From: S144-45 sp015494035
GTDB taxonomy: Bacteria; Pseudomonadota; Gammaproteobacteria; Xanthomonadales; Marinicellaceae
Length of the DNA stretch: 8,677 nucleotides
Assembly: GCA_027057345.1 (NCBI GenBank)
Contig: JALUIX010000105.1
Coordinates: 1-8,677, forward strand
Direction: 5' to 3'
Shown one piece after another: positions 6,144-8,677 of the stretch. Below the pieces are notes generated by a model. That model worked only from the letters and a program-made list of their open reading frames with translations, made no database searches and had not been told where the DNA came from. The stretch's first letter is position 1. Each line of letters begins with the position of its first letter. The position numbers and the translations under genes are program-made.

Positions 6144-7223
6144 TCAGGTTTCGATACGAATTTTGCCGTGACGGACAAAGGGCAGTTTGACCACTTTCAC
6201 GGGCAGTTCACGGTTGCGGATTTTAACACGGACCGGCTCGGTGAAATCACGCGGAACCCGGGCCATGCCAATGGCTTTCTGCAGGGTGGGCGAAAAAGTG
6301 CCGCTGGTGATGAGCCCTTCGCGTCCTTCGCTGTCAATGAGCACTTGGCCCGGGCGCAGCACGCCGCGGTCTTCCAGCACCACGCCAATCAGTTTATGGG
6401 GAACGCCAGCTTCGCGCTGGGCCTGCAAGGCTTCGCCGCCGGTGTAGTCGTTGTCGGTTTTGCGCACTGTCCAGCCCAGACCGCATCCCAGTGGCGTGAC
6501 GTTTTCATCCATGTCCTGACCGTACAAGTGCATGCCGGCTTCCAGGCGCAGGGTGTCGCGCGCGCCCAGCCCGCAAGGGGTGATGTCCGCAGCCAGCAGG
6601 GTGTTCCAGAATGTTTCGGCCTGGTCTTCCGGCAGCATGACTTCCACACCGTCTTCGCCGGTGTAGCCGGTGCGGCCCACAAACCACTCGCCTTCCCACA
6701 CGGCGTGAAACGGTTTGGTGTTATCCAGTTGCGCGGCCAGGGTGGCAGGCAAGGCGGATTTGACTTTTTCCAGGGCATTGGGCCCCTGTACGGCCAGCAT
6801 GGCCAGTTGCGGGCGTTCCATCAGTTCCAGGTCAAAGCCACGCGATTGTTCCTGCATCCAGGCCAAATCCTTGTCACGGGTGGCGGCATTCACCACTATG
6901 CGAAACTGTTCCGGGCCAACCCGATAGACAATCAGGTCGTCAACGATGCCGCCGTTTTCATTCAGCATGGTGCTGTAAAGCGCCTGCCCATCGGCCAGTT
7001 TGCGCACGTCGTTGGGCAACAACTTGAGCAAATAGGCTTCGCTGTCGGGACCCATCAGGTCCACCACCGTCATGTGCGATACATCGAACACACCGGCATC
7101 GCGGCGCACCGCGTGGTGTTCATCCATTTGAGAGCCGTAGTGGATGGGCATTTCCCAGCCACCAAAATCCACCATTGTGGCGCCCGCCTGACGGTGGGCG
7201 TGATTAAGCGCGGTTTTTTTCAT
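6144..7223 (-). CDS. gcvT: Aminomethyltransferase GcvT (glycine cleavage T protein)
   Basis: A 359-residue cytoplasmic enzyme, close to the 364 residues of E. coli GcvT. It transfers the methylene group from aminomethyl-lipoyl GcvH to tetrahydrofolate, giving 5,10-methylene-THF and ammonia. Visible family blocks are MVDFGGWEMPIHYGSQ (17-32), VFDVSHM (45-51), NENGGIVDDLIVYR (88-101, with the conserved Asp pair 95-96 that includes the catalytic acid), RTGYTGEDGVE and GLGARDTLRLEAGMHLYGQD. The C-terminal OB-like domain includes GLITSGTFSPTLQKAIGMA. The ATG at 7223 is the natural start (MKKTALNHAHRQAGATMVDF); the upstream GGAAA is only a weak ribosome site. It is the first gene of gcvT-gcvH-gcvPA, with a promoter candidate about 70 nt upstream. 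No sign of damage. Confidence 0.97.
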   Translation of the reverse strand: MKKTALNHAHRQAGATMVDFGGWEMPIHYGSQMDEHHAVRRDAGVFDVSHMTVVDLMGPDSEAYLLKLLPNDVRKLADGQALYSTMLNENGGIVDDLIVYRVGPEQFRIVVNAATRDKDLAWMQEQSRGFDLELMERPQLAMLAVQGPNALEKVKSALPATLAAQLDNTKPFHAVWEGEWFVGRTGYTGEDGVEVMLPEDQAETFWNTLLAADITPCGLGARDTLRLEAGMHLYGQDMDENVTPLGCGLGWTVRKTDNDYTGGEALQAQREAGVPHKLIGVVLEDRGVLRPGQVLIDSEGREGLITSGTFSPTLQKAIGMARVPRDFTEPVRVKIRNRELPVKVVKLPFVRHGKIRIET

Positions 7224-7253
7224 GCGAATTTCCGATTCCAGCGGCAGGTCAGA

Positions 7254-7268
7254 CCCCGTTTGTCGGGG
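7254..7268 (-). other. Short GC-rich hairpin in the gcvT leader
   Basis: CCCCG and CGGGG pair around a 5-nt loop, about 30 nt before the gcvT start and inside the predicted mRNA leader. It is a strong but small stem with no U-tract after it, so it is not a terminator. It could affect translation or mRNA stability. The leader is too short and lacks the motifs for a glycine riboswitch. Confidence 0.35.
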
Positions 7269-7297
7269 CTGTTGCCAGCGTGTTGAACGTTGCGCGC

Positions 7298-7326
7298 ACT
7301 ATACCGCCAAGTGTGCGTGATTTCCA
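7298..7326 (-). promoter_or_regulatory. Candidate sigma70 promoter for gcvT-gcvH-gcvPA
   Basis: On the minus strand a -35 TGGAAA (7326-7321, four of six matches) is separated by 17 nt from a -10 TATAGT (7303-7298, five of six). Transcription would start near 7291, giving a leader of about 70 nt. It lies between gcvT and repeat copy C, so the operon keeps its own promoter outside the repeat. Confidence 0.5.
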
Positions 7327-7357
7327 CCATTTTGGGTTGGAATTGGGTACACTTTAA

Positions 7358-7518
7358 GGAAGCTCTGATCGAATCGTGACACGGCATCTTATGGCGTTAA
7401 ATCGTCCATTTCTGCGTTGCAAACCTTCCCAATAGCCTTGCTATTGCGTGCGGCTTGCGCCTTGAACTGAACAATTTTACACGCCAATCTGCTCGCGCCA
7501 GATTCAATCAGCGCTTCC
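7358..7518 (+). repeat. MITE-like palindromic repeat, copy C (161 bp) with TTAA flanks
   Basis: The terminal repeats GGAAGCTCTGATCGAATC and GATTCAATCAGCGCTTCC match with few mismatches. Both sides carry TTAA (7354-7357 and 7519-7522), consistent with a 4-bp YTAR target duplication of IS5-group elements. Because TTAA is itself a palindrome, it could also be an extension of the terminal repeat. The inner stem CAATAGC (7430-7436) with GCTATTG (7440-7446) is perfect around a CTT loop, while copy A has the same stem with a different loop. It separates gcvT from the divergent adenosyltransferase gene and ends 27 nt before the latter's start codon. Confidence 0.92.
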
Positions 7519-7545
7519 TTAAGCGGTTTAACACAGGCAGACCAC

Positions 7546-8124
7546 ATGGGTTTTCGCATCAGCAAAGTTTACACCCGCACTGGCGATTCCGGCACCACCG
7601 GGCTGGCCACGGGCCAGCGGGTGGGGAAAAACCATCCATTGATTCAGGCCATGGGCACGGTGGATGAGCTCAATGCCCACCTGGGTGTCTTGAAGGCCGA
7701 ACTGGGTGATGCCAGTGACGCTGGCTTGCAAGGGGCTTTGGCAGCCATTCAGCAGCAACTGTTTAATGCCGGCGGTGACTTGGCGCTGCCCGGTGGCCGC
7801 CTGTTATCCAGCGAGGCGGTGAAATCCCTGGAGGCGCAGATTGACCGCTGGAACCAGCAGCTGCCACCACTGGAAAACTTTGTGCTGCCCGGTGGGTCCC
7901 GCGCCAATGCCCAGGCGCACCTGACGCGTGCGGTGGCACGGCGGGCCGAGCGGGATGTGGTGACACTGATGGATGTGTTGTCAGGCGATAAGACGCCCAA
8001 AGCGGATTCTCAGGCCATCAATCCGCGGGTGCTGATCTATCTGAACCGGCTCAGTGACTGGCTGTTTGTGTTGGCGCGGGTGCTGGACGAATCGCCGGAA
8101 GTATTGTGGCAGCAACCGGGTTAG
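7546..8124 (+). CDS. PduO-type ATP:cob(I)alamin adenosyltransferase
   Basis: A 192-residue cytoplasmic enzyme that transfers the adenosyl group of ATP to cob(I)alamin, making coenzyme B12 for enzymes such as methylmalonyl-CoA mutase. The ATP-binding N-terminus is clear (VYTRTGDSGTTGL, 8-20). It is followed by GTVDELNAHLG (37-47), the FVLPGGSRANAQAHLTRAV block with its Arg-rich continuation (112-136, including Arg128 and Glu135), and YLNRLSDWLFVLAR (165-178) near the C-terminus. The length is typical of single-domain PduO/MMAB proteins. No pdu, eut or cob genes are nearby, so it is probably a stand-alone housekeeping or salvage copy. The ATG at 7546 gives the normal N-terminus, but the Shine-Dalgarno sequence is weak. 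Only 27 nt separate it from repeat copy C, so its promoter must lie in or beyond the repeat. Confidence 0.95.
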   Translation: MGFRISKVYTRTGDSGTTGLATGQRVGKNHPLIQAMGTVDELNAHLGVLKAELGDASDAGLQGALAAIQQQLFNAGGDLALPGGRLLSSEAVKSLEAQIDRWNQQLPPLENFVLPGGSRANAQAHLTRAVARRAERDVVTLMDVLSGDKTPKADSQAINPRVLIYLNRLSDWLFVLARVLDESPEVLWQQPG

Positions 8125-8149
8125 TCGTGGCCGGCTTGTTCAGAGGGTC

Positions 8150-8677
8150 TCAACCGAGTTTTTCACTGGCCTCCAGCCAGCCTTCTTCACAGCTGGCCAA
8201 GGCACTGCCAAGGCGTTTTTCCTCGGCCAGTACGTCGGCCAGCCGCTGGCTGTTTTCAGGCAGATAGAGGCTTTCTTCGGCCAGTAACTGGCGGGTATCT
8301 GCCAGGGCTTTTTCCAGCGTCGCCATTTCCCGCTCCAGTTTCTGTACGCGGTTTTGTAGTGACTTGCGGGCCTTGCGATCCAGCACTGAAGCCGCTGGCG
8401 TTGGCTGTTCTTTTTCCTTGCCCGCCGGGCGGCGGCGCTGTTCCTGTACCCAGCGGTGGTAATCACGCAAATCCCCCTCAAAATCCTGCACCTGGCCATT
8501 GGCCACCAGCTTGAATTCATCGGTCACGGTGCTGAGTAAATGCCGGTCATGAGAAACCACCACCAGTGCCCCGGCAAAGTCCTGCAGGGCCACCGACAGG
8601 GCGTGGCGCATGGCCAGATCCAGGTGGTTGGTGGGTTCGTCAAGCAGCAACAGATTGGGTTTTTGCCAGACCCGCAA
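8150..8677 (-). CDS. yheS: ABC-F family ATPase, YheS-like, C-terminal part
   Basis: The last 175 codons of a gene entering from the right edge; the first codon in the window is internal, not a start. ABC-F proteins are soluble twin-ATPase factors that bind the ribosomal E site, not transporters. Visible parts of the second ATPase domain are Walker B and D-loop (NLLLLDEPTNHLD, residues about 8-20) and the switch histidine (VVVSHDRHLL). After the ATPase comes DFEGDLRDYHRWV, then a basic linker and a charged coiled coil (about 105-170: QNRVQKLEREMATLEKALAD and onward) ending WLEASEKLG. The order and the WQKPN, GDLRDY and EEGWLEA features resemble E. coli YheS more than Uup. It converges on the adenosyltransferase gene with 25 bp between stop codons and no clear terminator there. 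Confidence 0.88.
   Translation of the reverse strand: MRVWQKPNLLLLDEPTNHLDLAMRHALSVALQDFAGALVVVSHDRHLLSTVTDEFKLVANGQVQDFEGDLRDYHRWVQEQRRRPAGKEKEQPTPAASVLDRKARKSLQNRVQKLEREMATLEKALADTRQLLAEESLYLPENSQRLADVLAEEKRLGSALASCEEGWLEASEKLG

Noticed and set aside
6107..6178. Longer GcvH starting at 6178
   Set aside because: The extra 24 residues overlap gcvT and do not resemble GcvH; the start at 6106 has AGGAG and gives exactly the family length.
6105..7286. A 393-codon plus-strand open frame antisense to gcvT and the gcvH start
   Set aside because: It mirrors gcvT exactly on the other strand, has a His/Gln/Gly-rich low-quality composition and no recognisable motif; GcvT on the minus strand is unambiguous.
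7224..7357. Glycine riboswitch upstream of gcvT
   Set aside because: The leader of about 70 nt from the predicted promoter is too short and shows only one small CCCCG/CGGGG hairpin, not the conserved glycine aptamer core.
3984..7518. The three repeats as a CRISPR array or REP/ERIC elements
   Set aside because: The units are about 160 bp and are 1.4-1.6 kb apart with genes between, unlike CRISPR. They are longer than REP units, and their ends and inner sequence do not match ERIC as I know it.
8125..8149. Terminator between the convergent adenosyltransferase and ABC-F genes
   Set aside because: Only 25 bp separate the stop codons, and I see no stem followed by a T-run in either direction.

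Overview
The window looks like chromosomal DNA from a gammaproteobacterium. The HrpA, YheS-type ABC-F and YfgD-type ArsC proteins are all of recognisable gammaproteobacterial type. A glycine cleavage P-protein split into subunits (GcvPA rather than a fused GcvP) narrows this to lineages that carry the split form. I cannot name the genus. A run of ten Ns at 3219-3228 shows the source is a draft assembly.

Layout. The left third is a tight minus-strand operon: arsC-like reductase (2511-2161), wrbA (2157-1558), an MscS-family channel (1552-305) and the start of hrpA (280 to beyond the left edge). Its intergenic gaps are 3, 5 and 24 nt. Diverging from it is a plus-strand pair: a parvulin-type peptidyl-prolyl isomerase lipoprotein (2683-3484, interrupted by the N gap) and a small PGPGW membrane protein (3491-3919). 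The centre is a minus-strand glycine cleavage cluster, gcvT (7223-6144), gcvH (6106-5717) and gcvPA (5510-4128). On the right are a plus-strand PduO-type cob(I)alamin adenosyltransferase (7546-8124) and, convergent with it, the 3' end of a YheS-like ABC-F gene (8677-8150).

The most interesting structure is not a protein. Three copies of a 158-166 bp nearly palindromic repeat lie at 3984-4149, 5554-5711 and 7358-7518. Each has ends GGAAGC...GCTTCC, an internal hairpin, no coding capacity, and a YTAR-like tetranucleotide at its left edge; copy C has TTAA on both sides. They behave like a MITE that could be mobilised by an IS5-group transposase. They sit at three boundaries of the gcv cluster: after gcvPA, between gcvH and gcvPA, and upstream of gcvT. 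One copy supplies the stop codon and last residues of gcvPA. The expected partner gcvPB is absent downstream of gcvPA, where this repeat and a convergent unrelated gene are found instead.

Function. GcvT, GcvH and GcvPA are parts of the glycine cleavage system. The catalytic PLP-lysine subunit GcvPB and the dihydrolipoamide dehydrogenase must be encoded elsewhere if the system works. The remaining genes are housekeeping or stress functions (osmotic release, quinone reduction, envelope protein folding, RNA helicase, ribosome-associated ATPase, B12 activation). I found no clearly new multi-gene system. The repeat family and the broken-up gcv cluster are the points worth following.
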